Source: a virus. From it: a DNA stretch of 64,000 bases. Made by a program: the position numbers and the translations under genes. Positions 12,401 through 18,782 of the stretch are shown in pieces; the first letter of the stretch is position 1, and the number at the start of each line of letters is the position of its first letter. The DNA is taken from positions 1 through 64,000 of IMG/VR virus record IMGVR_UViG_3300047550_002841; one strand, 5' to 3'. Below the pieces are notes generated by a model, which saw only the letters and a list, made by a program, of their open reading frames with translations, was not told where the DNA came from and ran no database searches.

Positions 12401-15400
12401 GATGCTGCCATATTGAATTGGCTTGCGTACCTAGTCTTTGTACTAGCAGCCGCCTTATCAATACGCTCCTTCTTGCTTCTTCCAGTACTCGTGTTGTTCT
12501 GAAATAAGACTTGGTCCTTGTCTACTTGACCAGTTGCTTCAGCTTCTGGATCAATACCAAGATTTGCTTTTGCAACATTTTCAACATTTGCTTTTGAAAC
12601 GATTCCATATTCTTTTGATTGTTTGTCGATGAATTCGGCAGTTTTGTCGTTAACTTCTACAAATTCGTCTGTAACTGAAGTTAAACCTTTTGCCTCTAGT
12701 TTTGTAGTTTCTGGGTTGTAACGGTAAACCACTTTATTATCTACCACTCCGTTTTTAGAGGATACATAAAACTCTTCTCCCAAATTACCTGCACGCTGCT
12801 CTACTTTTACTCCTTCTGTTCCAACACCGCTACTAGCAGAACTTGAAGTCGTAGTACTTGTATTGTCGTCTACTGGACCTGATGTCATCACTGGGTTAAA
12901 TGCAAATGACGGTGCATTAGTTGCATTCGGAACCCCTGCCATAGCCATTGCCGGAGCAGTCACTACTTCAGGTTTTGTAGTATTGTTTTCGTCATAGTCA
13001 GAGTTCTTTATTGTCTGATCCAACAATTTGAGAATTTCCACATCTACCGCATCAACATCTTCTCCATAAACTCTGTCTAAGTAATCTTGAAAGTTTTGCC
13101 GAGTCTTAAATAGTACACCTAAGTTTTCTAAATTCAAAGATGAAAAACTCATACACATCAAGGCAGTAGCTCTTAGATTAAATAATCTTTCATCCTCTGT
13201 CTTACCGTATGCATTCTCAGTAGCTGCTACAATATCAAAACCATTTGCTTTGAACTCAGACCAAATATTTGAAAAAGTCTCTTCAGTCATTGAAGCTGTG
13301 GCACCAGAAAAAGATCGACCCATTATAGTAGCCATCTTACCAATTAAGTTAGTTGGAATAAATCTACCTAGGTTCATTACTCCAGTTGCTTTATCGTACA
13401 TCTGACTACCCACTTTTTCAGCAACTCCCATACCTCCATCTTGTCCTGCTAATTCATAAGCCATAAAGTCAACTCCATAATTGACTGCTGCTTTTTCAAA
13501 TAGTGTAAATACCCCTACTCCGGTGCGGCCATATTTATTAGCCATGTAACTTCTTGCAGCTACTGCGGCTTCTCCTGTAAATAATGCCTTTGTGCTATTG
13601 GCTACAGGCTTACGCATTAATCCAATCTGAAGCGCCATCCCTAAAGAAGTAAGAAACCCTTTGCCAAGCTGTGAATCTTCATTCAGAGTTTTTAAAGATT
13701 CGACAACATCAGGATTAACATACATTCCTTGCTCTGTCAAGAAGTTAGCTACCGTTAATACTTCTTCGGCAGGTGTCTGAAACTCTTCCTGCTCTACTAA
13801 ATTAACAGTATTTGTAACTACAGTACTCAGCATGTTATTAACAATGCCATCTGCTTTTACTTTGGTTAAATCTGCATTTGTATAAATTACTCTGTTCAAG
13901 GCTTTGATTTGTGCCTTCTTCTCAAGAATGCGAGAGTTTAGTTTATAAAGATATATTGCGTTTGCTTTCTGTTGGTCGCTTATAACTGTGGTAGCTTCAA
14001 AAGATGAAAATGGTACGGCAATAGCATATAACTTCTGCAAGAAATTACCATTCTCTGCAACTAAAGTTTTGTACTCCGCATCTAGTTCTTCTGCGTTATA
14101 GTTCTCAGGCAAAACGACTTTCTTAGTCTGCATGTCCTTGAACCTTTGACTCATATAGTCCAACTGCTCATACAATACGTTTCGCTTTTCTTTGAGAATT
14201 GCTGCATCGGTTTTTTGTTCTGCCTGAGCTGTCTGTGTATAAACCTTAACAACCTTTTGCTGTTCTCTTCCCTCTAAACGATTTCCAAACGCATCGAAGA
14301 ATTCTTCTTTCGGCAATGCATTCACGCCAAAAAATCCAACTTCTTGTTTTCGTTGACTGATCTGAGCTTTGAGTGATTGCAACTGTTTGAGTTTGTCTGC
14401 AGGAAGTTTTACTTGGTTTTTACCTTTAACTTTGACCCCAGACTTATAAATTTCTTGCACTTGTTCGTACAAGGCAGCGATTTCTCTTTCTTCTTTTGTT
14501 AATTCTGCTTGTGCTCTATTTTCTTTTATTTGATCATAGTTGGATATCAACTGACCTTTTTCATTCTTGATAAAGCCTGCTTTCTTACGTTTATCTTGGT
14601 AGGTTTTGTCTACCATGTTGTTCAGATACTTTGACTTATACTCTTCAAGAATCTCTGATACTTCAAAATCATCTAGGTTGTTTCTTCGTAGAATATTTTC
14701 AAACTCGTCACGATCTAACTTTTTAAATGAACCTCGATAATTAGGATCTTGATAATCAAATGAAATATTATTACCTAACTCAGCTTCAAAAAGCATCTTA
14801 CCGATTTGTTCTTCATTCAACGCTGGAACAGAAGATGAACGATCATTTTCATCAAATACTGTTGCAGCCTTATTCAAGAACTCGGTGCCCATGTCTTTTT
14901 CAGCATTTGACCTCCGAATCTCTTTCTGATCTTCGTATCTTGCTATGTCAATGCCAAGTTTACCCTTTTCATAATAACTGCCTGCAAACAAATCTTGTGC
15001 ACTTGTAAAGCCTAGTTCATTCAGCTTTTTCTTGTGAACTCGGCCATAAGAATCTCTGTTGATCGGATCTTTCAAGTATTCGTAAAAATCAGCCGCATTA
15101 TCAATTGGTTGGCCATACGCATCAACATTTAAGTTGTTTTCACGAAGCGTGTTAAAGTTTCTGTCAGCTGCAATTCTCTTCTGCACTGACCCAAACTTTT
15201 CAGCTACTGGATCAGGAGCAAATTGGTCTAAACTTGTACTGTATCTCGGTGCGTTTGCTGCTAGAAAAGGTTTATTAAATCTAGGATCATATACACTTAC
15301 TGCATCTTGGTTAGTATATACACTTTTTTCGTATTGAGTAAGACCGCCTTGAAGTTTATCTGTAAGTTCTTTCGCACTTGCAATTTTAAAGTATTGAGCT

Positions 15401-15942
15401 AATTGACCTCGATTAGCCAGAAAAAATTGATCTAGATTATATGGGTCCTGCAAGGCTTGACCTAACTCATCAGCATTATTTACCTTTATTTCATATTTAC
15501 CAGCACCAATACTCAAAGGTGTTGGAGATGCTGGATCATGAACAGCTGTATAGAGATTATTAAAAGTTAAATCTTTTCCTACAATATTATCTAACTCTTT
15601 CTCTCTTGCTATCTGATCGTCTATACTACGTAATGTAAAATTCTCATTGAAAACTGCCTGAGCTTGTTGAGAAGCTTTTACTAAAAGTTGTCTCTCTTTT
15701 GATGTAATCTGCTGGCTGCCTTGCCGAGGTGTCTGAAAACCGCCTGTTTTAGCTACTATTGGCTTGATTATAGGTTGACCTACTTTAGTACCTCCACTTT
15801 TAGATGCAGCAGAAATTTGATCCCACTGTTCCTCAGAAGGAAGTCTAAAATCAACTAACGGTTTTGGAGCAGGCGTATCTTTTTTAACCGATCCAGTATT
15901 TATCCTAGGGGTAGGCTTTGAATCTTTTTTTTCTTCAGGCAT
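3496..15942 (-). CDS. Giant 4148-aa polyvalent virion protein with metallopeptidase and LPD38-like regions
   Basis: One uninterrupted frame fills 12.4 kb, about a fifth of the window. Seen in order: a Pro/Lys-rich N-terminus; a hydrophobic, Gly-rich stretch around residues 740-900; a Ser/Thr linker near 1030; long helical regions; a segment near 2490-2620 with SKHF...HLR...HEMQSD (about 2538), resembling the EIQSD module of large polyvalent proteins of phages and conjugative elements; HELAH at about 2849-2853, a zinc metallopeptidase signature; and a C-terminal region from about 3227 (GGLMTPGSLAVN) resembling the LPD38 domain that ends such polyvalent proteins. In podoviruses proteins of this kind are packaged and ejected with DNA. 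Its place after tail genes fits that. No RNA polymerase DxDGD motif was found. Confidence 0.75.
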   Translation of the reverse strand: MPEEKKDSKPTPRINTGSVKKDTPAPKPLVDFRLPSEEQWDQISAASKSGGTKVGQPIIKPIVAKTGGFQTPRQGSQQITSKERQLLVKASQQAQAVFNENFTLRSIDDQIAREKELDNIVGKDLTFNNLYTAVHDPASPTPLSIGAGKYEIKVNNADELGQALQDPYNLDQFFLANRGQLAQYFKIASAKELTDKLQGGLTQYEKSVYTNQDAVSVYDPRFNKPFLAANAPRYSTSLDQFAPDPVAEKFGSVQKRIAADRNFNTLRENNLNVDAYGQPIDNAADFYEYLKDPINRDSYGRVHKKKLNELGFTSAQDLFAGSYYEKGKLGIDIARYEDQKEIRRSNAEKDMGTEFLNKAATVFDENDRSSSVPALNEEQIGKMLFEAELGNNISFDYQDPNYRGSFKKLDRDEFENILRRNNLDDFEVSEILEEYKSKYLNNMVDKTYQDKRKKAGFIKNEKGQLISNYDQIKENRAQAELTKEEREIAALYEQVQEIYKSGVKVKGKNQVKLPADKLKQLQSLKAQISQRKQEVGFFGVNALPKEEFFDAFGNRLEGREQQKVVKVYTQTAQAEQKTDAAILKEKRNVLYEQLDYMSQRFKDMQTKKVVLPENYNAEELDAEYKTLVAENGNFLQKLYAIAVPFSSFEATTVISDQQKANAIYLYKLNSRILEKKAQIKALNRVIYTNADLTKVKADGIVNNMLSTVVTNTVNLVEQEEFQTPAEEVLTVANFLTEQGMYVNPDVVESLKTLNEDSQLGKGFLTSLGMALQIGLMRKPVANSTKALFTGEAAVAARSYMANKYGRTGVGVFTLFEKAAVNYGVDFMAYELAGQDGGMGVAEKVGSQMYDKATGVMNLGRFIPTNLIGKMATIMGRSFSGATASMTEETFSNIWSEFKANGFDIVAATENAYGKTEDERLFNLRATALMCMSFSSLNLENLGVLFKTRQNFQDYLDRVYGEDVDAVDVEILKLLDQTIKNSDYDENNTTKPEVVTAPAMAMAGVPNATNAPSFAFNPVMTSGPVDDNTSTTTSSSASSGVGTEGVKVEQRAGNLGEEFYVSSKNGVVDNKVVYRYNPETTKLEAKGLTSVTDEFVEVNDKTAEFIDKQSKEYGIVSKANVENVAKANLGIDPEAEATGQVDKDQVLFQNNTSTGRSKKERIDKAAASTKTRYASQFNMAASQILGLFTNTAKEADVNDDAVRTYLNDISRKVGNKLKLNMTSFVKDGVAYIASSSRTKLNKVASYIAPLLKEFDDTLFNTEDQDLNTDQPIRTRKKDAVTDKVRESVSRNNFFNEVFGDMINDGRITKEDAIDNFIGMLLINSRSKVKEVLGNDKAGLDAFVKLREDLNNFIAVKYTGASTFGTTEKFLNGTVMSTQTAKNRKSDLKKQVLDLEKDKQRRLTIKGVLKSTQKEGAFVTDDQVDAIRFNNGEISAIEFLQNMGKDIPQGTTQQQINDMAKAEVANMVDVAKYEQGVELIKQNDRARERYRKHLFQEAGLVWGFRPSLKTPFRARRSRKERKAYIEGYLAAVEEAATRAEMTLQTFMETQIGVLKRTEDQFLDFLKMTPKLNPLYQMSANYSPEFLVANIEKANDLKSKGFTDRQIEVMTGLTIGEDGEATITQNNINVEYPLGFLNDLEAIKNEFVNPLAQKTNVGKILGRFSFSKVDRNQQLGARKTMMGLAEFLGGSPELLAEYPDLTQVKVRFVMDNTSAAFSFRPNELYTGKGKSQGVPGSIIINLNQDAVGKNKLGLENAIRQAVQHMEGQYDPRAINDFVTPTTIRAKIMEATKANVLDKDATDFMNSVLNFYIDKGVFQFGSYQSLFLDIAQILYKTPINKNLDDHFEKLGASYSLSDSDINTLKSIYMDYVAKTKSEGKAYNNTFNFAMKLGSLTDKKLIDFDFTSTFANRLDYTLESENVLTINEIFPNGSFVGEIPFLLSSLEKLINHPDFARYNVSGQAQVMRESLAILQEEIKKGKINPKTVYDIASYIGSREGKDLYEFIDNLGNEYAIDRYDDYGNSIGSDYLVNDQFGFNGRRLLDQMLELSDQLFDASSLINSKLNSSSLNGAAEPTTAIESREVYYQMFPGIDKYMDGIYDPFKSIKDFTKQELKSILVDGGLISQNRFNEVYGEYESTGTFTGSVASNFLETTGQLNKEQTKELIEFNTVQKSILDNYGTSFYNNVDLAVARLVTSAKRYPSKDLRSMLKTMGAKDGELDWLGLSEFIDNVRIDAQSQNPALNPNEIFITKEQLIDWLEDSHRAVISYNPADEVQTSTVESVVLLSASPEIEQGALTAFGTNIPFTLNSNRFDSLNYYGGTTGSPNAVVRFADGRVRVINLEDITIDNLAVFKNYIGTNEYQKFADIIGNIEKIKESIDTDASTKELLQSYIKTYMNAEDELLRLKRYRGATGLDGVMNLFDNYESFKPDLGSGAVPNTYKEHLISTPVTQNPLYKEYNNRVLNYLEELNNLAKTPEDVAKNRGQIAILQDKLQQARQKRDDIGKELYNSKHFSGNPLEVIGHLRTEIVVDSDGNLALFVHEMQSDKSQARQEQVKKVKNELFAEFIFKDLFNFKNTSFYSQGFAVELSKFLNNNKDKIEKATGRQVDTSGYGKPTQWSPLDIDQLIELTSQYAATLRNENLEAFKKFDETAALDKRVRAIKKDTPLIQTDNFMDMLIKQAIKVASDSGLNKIIFTGGSRIGPAVAPLNQSEASTRAGINKTYNEKIPSRLKNLQKKLGFTIGTSQVSGDIPNLQGIDLDQEVDFKGKKIALKDMTSEEMMTYLREYVGPDYLPNAEFNSIELSQDTLLKAAEGQALFQQNKAGAHGAFLKTESGKNLIFALTNPNITTAMHELAHMFEHYLTAHEKQVFMDQVGHKKWNRDTSELFARGFEKFLGDGKIDNPVVKSAFENFKSWLLRIYGGIVGTPIEMQVSEPMRKIYNAMLNGTTVADVKQQKNSDVIDDIGNFLADLKANPQFKGITDEELYTALMKSGFEPDDIKDYFSLKQRANIEKQKAGKGLFEDEATVMENEEDAMRVVRDKKELLDAMENIDPTEYPMLLKTLSDVLESGDVLLAKEIELLLQAKHSGADPASIRQQYASILKAGTQVGRMLRLFRQLTQDTYTTSTEAMIAKLLKKGESIPEKAKEEMMDLAREVDRLKELFKASREQAMANPYAESAADPTKTNLEYHKDLYEKLNVATEKYIAARAPYEGSESRTDAFRSFIKGGLMTPGSLAVNTTSNVVKLFVGFFTDPLRTMVSYVGAKTGLVDKQYTKVTWADIVRGIKYGMPMGVKKGMKILKDGTVSQGLADTNNYAQGFNSFKAFSSYFGLKLDQMKRAAGISSMTDEELAYKHGFRINALGKIPDKQKSVRALEATFGIIPDIIFRVMSATDAVFRDFAYMTSVSEDFKQSVQAIQLEKRIDSTTDKAEKKRLIKEYNDLRKAFLEINRDYGNPVASEEALRFVYANDNWVTEQFARMQRGTRNFGPDGSIGSFTGKIARLFGTSTVPFTKIPSNYAVELAEFLVPEYALFKVANAGKKAYDRGQKLKSGSTTQEAFANERRTEARNMDRVMARAMVGAGLQFIALEFVKAGALSGGPQDEKEDDKTKSADFTYQFERPYSINWTLVKEHMKERLSELGIGEPYKSPRLSKAWDRENDLITDYRGFGVIGAALYFQYKENKHRMQTDPKFVNRGAFEEISEEFASSLFGNYESAYKYIIDQTFVRGVLSVAKAISDEDENKLPNFFADITLTMASAIVPNSLSWIDKWRRGYAVDYDSRDSEPFKAFGITVENESATLFFTKLATKLSERWPFGDPTKYVNLPFIESDRDLLPVKVDPFGKRILQTPKGSVLGEFMYNTFDITKATKAYAGYEIPDWEALTYLCCKMEAWNALPQALPRKVSTPSGSYKMTPDEYNNILEYNAMLRRQMVQDILIDQGRYKEMIDLQSSYNRREDGTMIMGINNPKTPFGFELMARIMSDIYNISNQMTLFANYTFIDKEREKLYRDDPERYMQMVQSEMLTATRGLAQTLYGGQELEDQATNNLNEYVGGFMNVADAENAAGNKFFRVDKELIQDPKRFKKFATGAIDLVKQFDLEGKSMMQGDASGKGVTEQQYEDIPLGKPKTTTKEPAVKTQKNIPAESGYEDVPL

Positions 15943-15946
15943 ATTA

Positions 15947-15954
15947 CAAATATA
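15947..15954 (-). promoter_or_regulatory. TAnnTTTG box just before the giant gene
   Basis: TATATTTG on the minus strand ends 4 bases before the ATG of the 4148-aa gene. The same arrangement (TAnnTTTG, 4 bases, ATG) recurs at 3465-3472 and 18768-18775. It matches the Bacteroidota -7 element, but no TTTG box lies at 18 bases here. A promoter placed so would give a leaderless or almost leaderless message. Confidence 0.4.
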
Positions 15955-15985
15955 ATACCTAGAAGAAAATTAAAACAGAAGTAAA

Positions 15986-17539
15986 TTATTTTATTGGGTT
16001 TGGTACTATTGCGTTGTTTTGATCTTTAACACCACCTTTAATACTAGCGTATGCTTTATTCCAGTTCTTTAAATCTGCCTCATTCCACTTTGCTCTACGT
16101 GTTAAATCATCTAGCACAACTGATTGTTTATCTGCTCCAATTATTACATCACCGTTTTCTTCTGGGTAATACAAAGGAACTAAATATGATTCAACACCCA
16201 CTTGAGGAGCTGCTGCTACTGCAAATTGGTTCTGACTCGCCAGTGCCCACGGTAAATACATAATTTTTTCCCCTGCCGCAGCTGCTTGATTTACTTCATC
16301 TGTCTCTAAAACACGTAAAAATATCTGACCTGTTTTTGCGTCCTTACTCTTTTTAGTTGGAAATACGCCAATGTGACTTGCGTAAAAGTTAGTCTCTGCC
16401 ACATCGTTGAACGCAGGTAAACCAGTTTTCATACTCAAAATGCTACGGTTCTTAGGGATTCTAATTTGAGTACCTCCACTAGCAGAAGCAACTGATACCA
16501 TTTTCTCAGTACGCAATGCATTAGGTTTATTTTTAAAGTTCAAAACCATAGATGCTACTTGGAAAGTAGTAGGTGCAGCGTTTTGTCCTGTATTATTAAC
16601 TGTAATGTTTGTTCTGGTACCTAAAAATAAATTCTTATCAATTGACTTTTTAGGAACATTCGGTTTGATTTTTTCGTTGTAGAAATACTCATATAAGCCT
16701 TCTGTTCCTTGTGCCAACAATTCATCTCGGGTTGCCGCGTCTGCACTTGACCAATATTTTTCACTAAAATACTGAGCCCTGACATCGGGTGAACTTAAAA
16801 ACCACTGCTTGCCAATTTCATAAGCATTGTCCTTTTCTGTCAATCTCAAACTAGGGTTATTCTTTTTTAATAACCTAGCCTCTTCAGCATTAAATGGAAT
16901 ACTAAATACTTTTTCTTGACTTAATGTTTTACCCTTTGTACCTGCAACCTGCTCAACTACTTCACTAATCTCAACACCCTGCGTATTGATGTCAAACAAT
17001 TTATTTTGAATGTAATCACTTATATCAATAAATGGTTTTGGCGAAAACTCTAAAAAGCCTGTCTCAGGAGATACATTAATATACCCATCGGCAAATACAT
17101 CTGGATTTTCTTGAAATTTCTTGAGCATCTCAGATTCATTTTTAGCACCCTTAATAATGCTGTATGCTTTGTCAATTGAAGGTGACAGATAATTCTTTCC
17201 GGGCTGTTTAACAAAGTTTTCAATATCAAATAGAACTTTTGATTTGAGAACCATTCTGTCTGTCTCAGTATCCCAGTTAATAAGACCATAGTCAGCTTGC
17301 TCCACTATGTTAGGATCTTTTGACTTCTCTAAAGATGCTAATTTGGATATGTAATTTGTAGTCAAATCTTTTGCGTCATTCAAATATGCATTGTGATAAA
17401 TCTTTTTATTCAATGCTATTTGTTGACGAATTCGATCTAAGTTTTTATCTATTCGCTGATCTGTATCTCCACTCGGAACTTTTAACCGAGGGGCTTTGCC
17501 TGTGGCACCAATTGCTGCTCCTAATGAAAATTCTGCCAT
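15986..17539 (-). CDS. Hypothetical virion-module protein (517 aa)
   Basis: Not recognised. The 517-aa product has a Gly/Ala-rich start, a charged helical stretch (about residues 25-75), and then mixed alpha/beta sequence without membrane segments or catalytic motifs I can name. It lies between the paralogous 214/191-aa pair and the giant protein, with only 2 bases to the upstream gene. It was therefore probably co-expressed late and may be an internal (ejected) virion protein or its partner. The function is inferred from position only. Confidence 0.6.
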   Translation of the reverse strand: MAEFSLGAAIGATGKAPRLKVPSGDTDQRIDKNLDRIRQQIALNKKIYHNAYLNDAKDLTTNYISKLASLEKSKDPNIVEQADYGLINWDTETDRMVLKSKVLFDIENFVKQPGKNYLSPSIDKAYSIIKGAKNESEMLKKFQENPDVFADGYINVSPETGFLEFSPKPFIDISDYIQNKLFDINTQGVEISEVVEQVAGTKGKTLSQEKVFSIPFNAEEARLLKKNNPSLRLTEKDNAYEIGKQWFLSSPDVRAQYFSEKYWSSADAATRDELLAQGTEGLYEYFYNEKIKPNVPKKSIDKNLFLGTRTNITVNNTGQNAAPTTFQVASMVLNFKNKPNALRTEKMVSVASASGGTQIRIPKNRSILSMKTGLPAFNDVAETNFYASHIGVFPTKKSKDAKTGQIFLRVLETDEVNQAAAAGEKIMYLPWALASQNQFAVAAAPQVGVESYLVPLYYPEENGDVIIGADKQSVVLDDLTRRAKWNEADLKNWNKAYASIKGGVKDQNNAIVPNPIK

Positions 17540-17541
17540 GT

Positions 17542-18186
17542 TTATGCCTGTTTTTCTTCTGGTGTAGTGCCTGCCATCATATTTTCAGTACCAACTTTAA
17601 TAGCAGTACCTGCAGCTTTTTCAGCCATAATTCTATACGAACGCTGTGCCGAAATATCTTTTTGAATGATATTTGACATAGCTAAATTCATACGCTCTAG
17701 ACCGCTCAACATCTCCTGTTTGTATCCTACATTCTGTTGCATGATATTCGCTTCTCCACTAACCCTATCCATAGATGCTATTCTACCTACTAATGCCGAA
17801 GACTGTGGAGAAACTAGTCGAGCCTTATTTTCAAATTGTGCAAGTCTTGTGGCCAGATTTGATCTCAATTGCCCTGTTACCTCACTAGGTAATCCAGCCT
17901 TTGCTCCCTGCTCATAAATACTTTTCATACCTGCGTATGGTCCCATTGCACTTCTAAAACTCGGCATGGGTAATCTTCTAGCTTTTTTCAACTGGTCTTG
18001 ACCAACAATCATCTGGTAAATACCGCCCATAATAGAAGCTGACCCAGCTCCGTCTAAACCGTATGAAGGTGCAGAAGACCCACCCATGCCCAAATCAGGC
18101 CCAGTGGTCCCATAATCCATACTAGATTGCTTGGGATTTAGTTTTACTTCTCCAGATGGAAAACCGGGTGATCTCTGCACTGCCAT
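17542..18186 (-). CDS. Virion-module protein, paralogue of the next gene (214 aa)
   Basis: The C-terminal half shares a clear pattern with the 191-aa neighbour: RSYRIMAEKAAGTAIKVGTEN here against RDYRIMAEEAAGEAIKQGSEN there, preceded in both by an SSALVGRIASMDRV / SRLASMDRI segment and an EQGAKAGL / RDNFKTGL segment. The N-terminus is Gly/Ser-rich. A tandem duplication followed by divergence is the simplest reading. Proteins of this size with helical C-termini next to an ejected giant protein are often internal head or ejection proteins, but that is inference. One base separates it from the upstream gene. Confidence 0.6.
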   Translation of the reverse strand: MAVQRSPGFPSGEVKLNPKQSSMDYGTTGPDLGMGGSSAPSYGLDGAGSASIMGGIYQMIVGQDQLKKARRLPMPSFRSAMGPYAGMKSIYEQGAKAGLPSEVTGQLRSNLATRLAQFENKARLVSPQSSALVGRIASMDRVSGEANIMQQNVGYKQEMLSGLERMNLAMSNIIQKDISAQRSYRIMAEKAAGTAIKVGTENMMAGTTPEEKQA

Positions 18187-18187
18187 A

Positions 18188-18763
18188 TTATGCTATACCT
18201 CCTGTAGCTGCTTTACCAGCCATTTTACCTGTATACTCGATACCCATAACAAGGTTCTCAGAACCTTGCTTGATCGCTTCTCCTGCGGCTTCTTCAGCCA
18301 TGATTCTATAGTCTCGTTGTGCTTGTACTGATCTCATCTTAATGCTTGATATTTCACTAGCTGTTCTAGCCATGCTATTCAATTGCATTTGACGATATTG
18401 TTGATCCATATTCGCCAATACACCTTCAGTTTTTATTCTGTCCATAGATGCAAGTCTACTTGAAACTTGTCCTCCGAACTGGGGTGAAGTTTCAGTTAGT
18501 GATCGCATCGTTTTAGCAGTCTGTGCTGCTGTTGCCGTACGCATGGCCTCCATTGTAGTTTGTCCTAAACCAGTTTTAAAATTATCACGATACATGTTTT
18601 GATTTTCCCTTAAATATTGAAGTCCTTCGGTATAGTCTGGAAAAGGTAGCTTTCTTGCTTTACGTGCTTGGTTCATTCCTTTTGCGACCTGTATACCACC
18701 TTGAACAGTACGTGCCATCGCACCTGCTGCCATAATAAGTAATGAGATCGTAATTGGGTCCAT
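18188..18763 (-). CDS. Virion-module protein with hydrophobic N-terminus, paralogue of the 214-aa protein
   Basis: The 191-aa protein has an N-terminal hydrophobic helix (about residues 4-18, ITISLLIMAAGAMA), a basic patch (RKARKLPFPDY), and a long helical C-terminus matching the downstream paralogue. LPFPDY matches LPMPSF in the paralogue. The hydrophobic start could contact membrane during DNA ejection or simply pack in a tail lumen. A TAAATTTG box lies 4 bases before the ATG (18768-18775), with a TTG 19 bases further upstream. The function is inferred from context. Confidence 0.6.
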   Translation of the reverse strand: MDPITISLLIMAAGAMARTVQGGIQVAKGMNQARKARKLPFPDYTEGLQYLRENQNMYRDNFKTGLGQTTMEAMRTATAAQTAKTMRSLTETSPQFGGQVSSRLASMDRIKTEGVLANMDQQYRQMQLNSMARTASEISSIKMRSVQAQRDYRIMAEEAAGEAIKQGSENLVMGIEYTGKMAGKAATGGIA

Positions 18764-18782
18764 ATTACAAATTTAATTTATT

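Noticed and set aside
13000-13110. DVDAVDVE acidic stretch in the giant protein considered as an RNA polymerase DxDGD motif
   Set aside because: No Gly/Asp spacing of the catalytic loop and no flanking polymerase motifs; helical context instead.
18188-18763. Holin reading of the N-terminal hydrophobic protein in the tail module
   Set aside because: Only one hydrophobic helix, followed by a long soluble part homologous to the neighbour; position is with virion genes.
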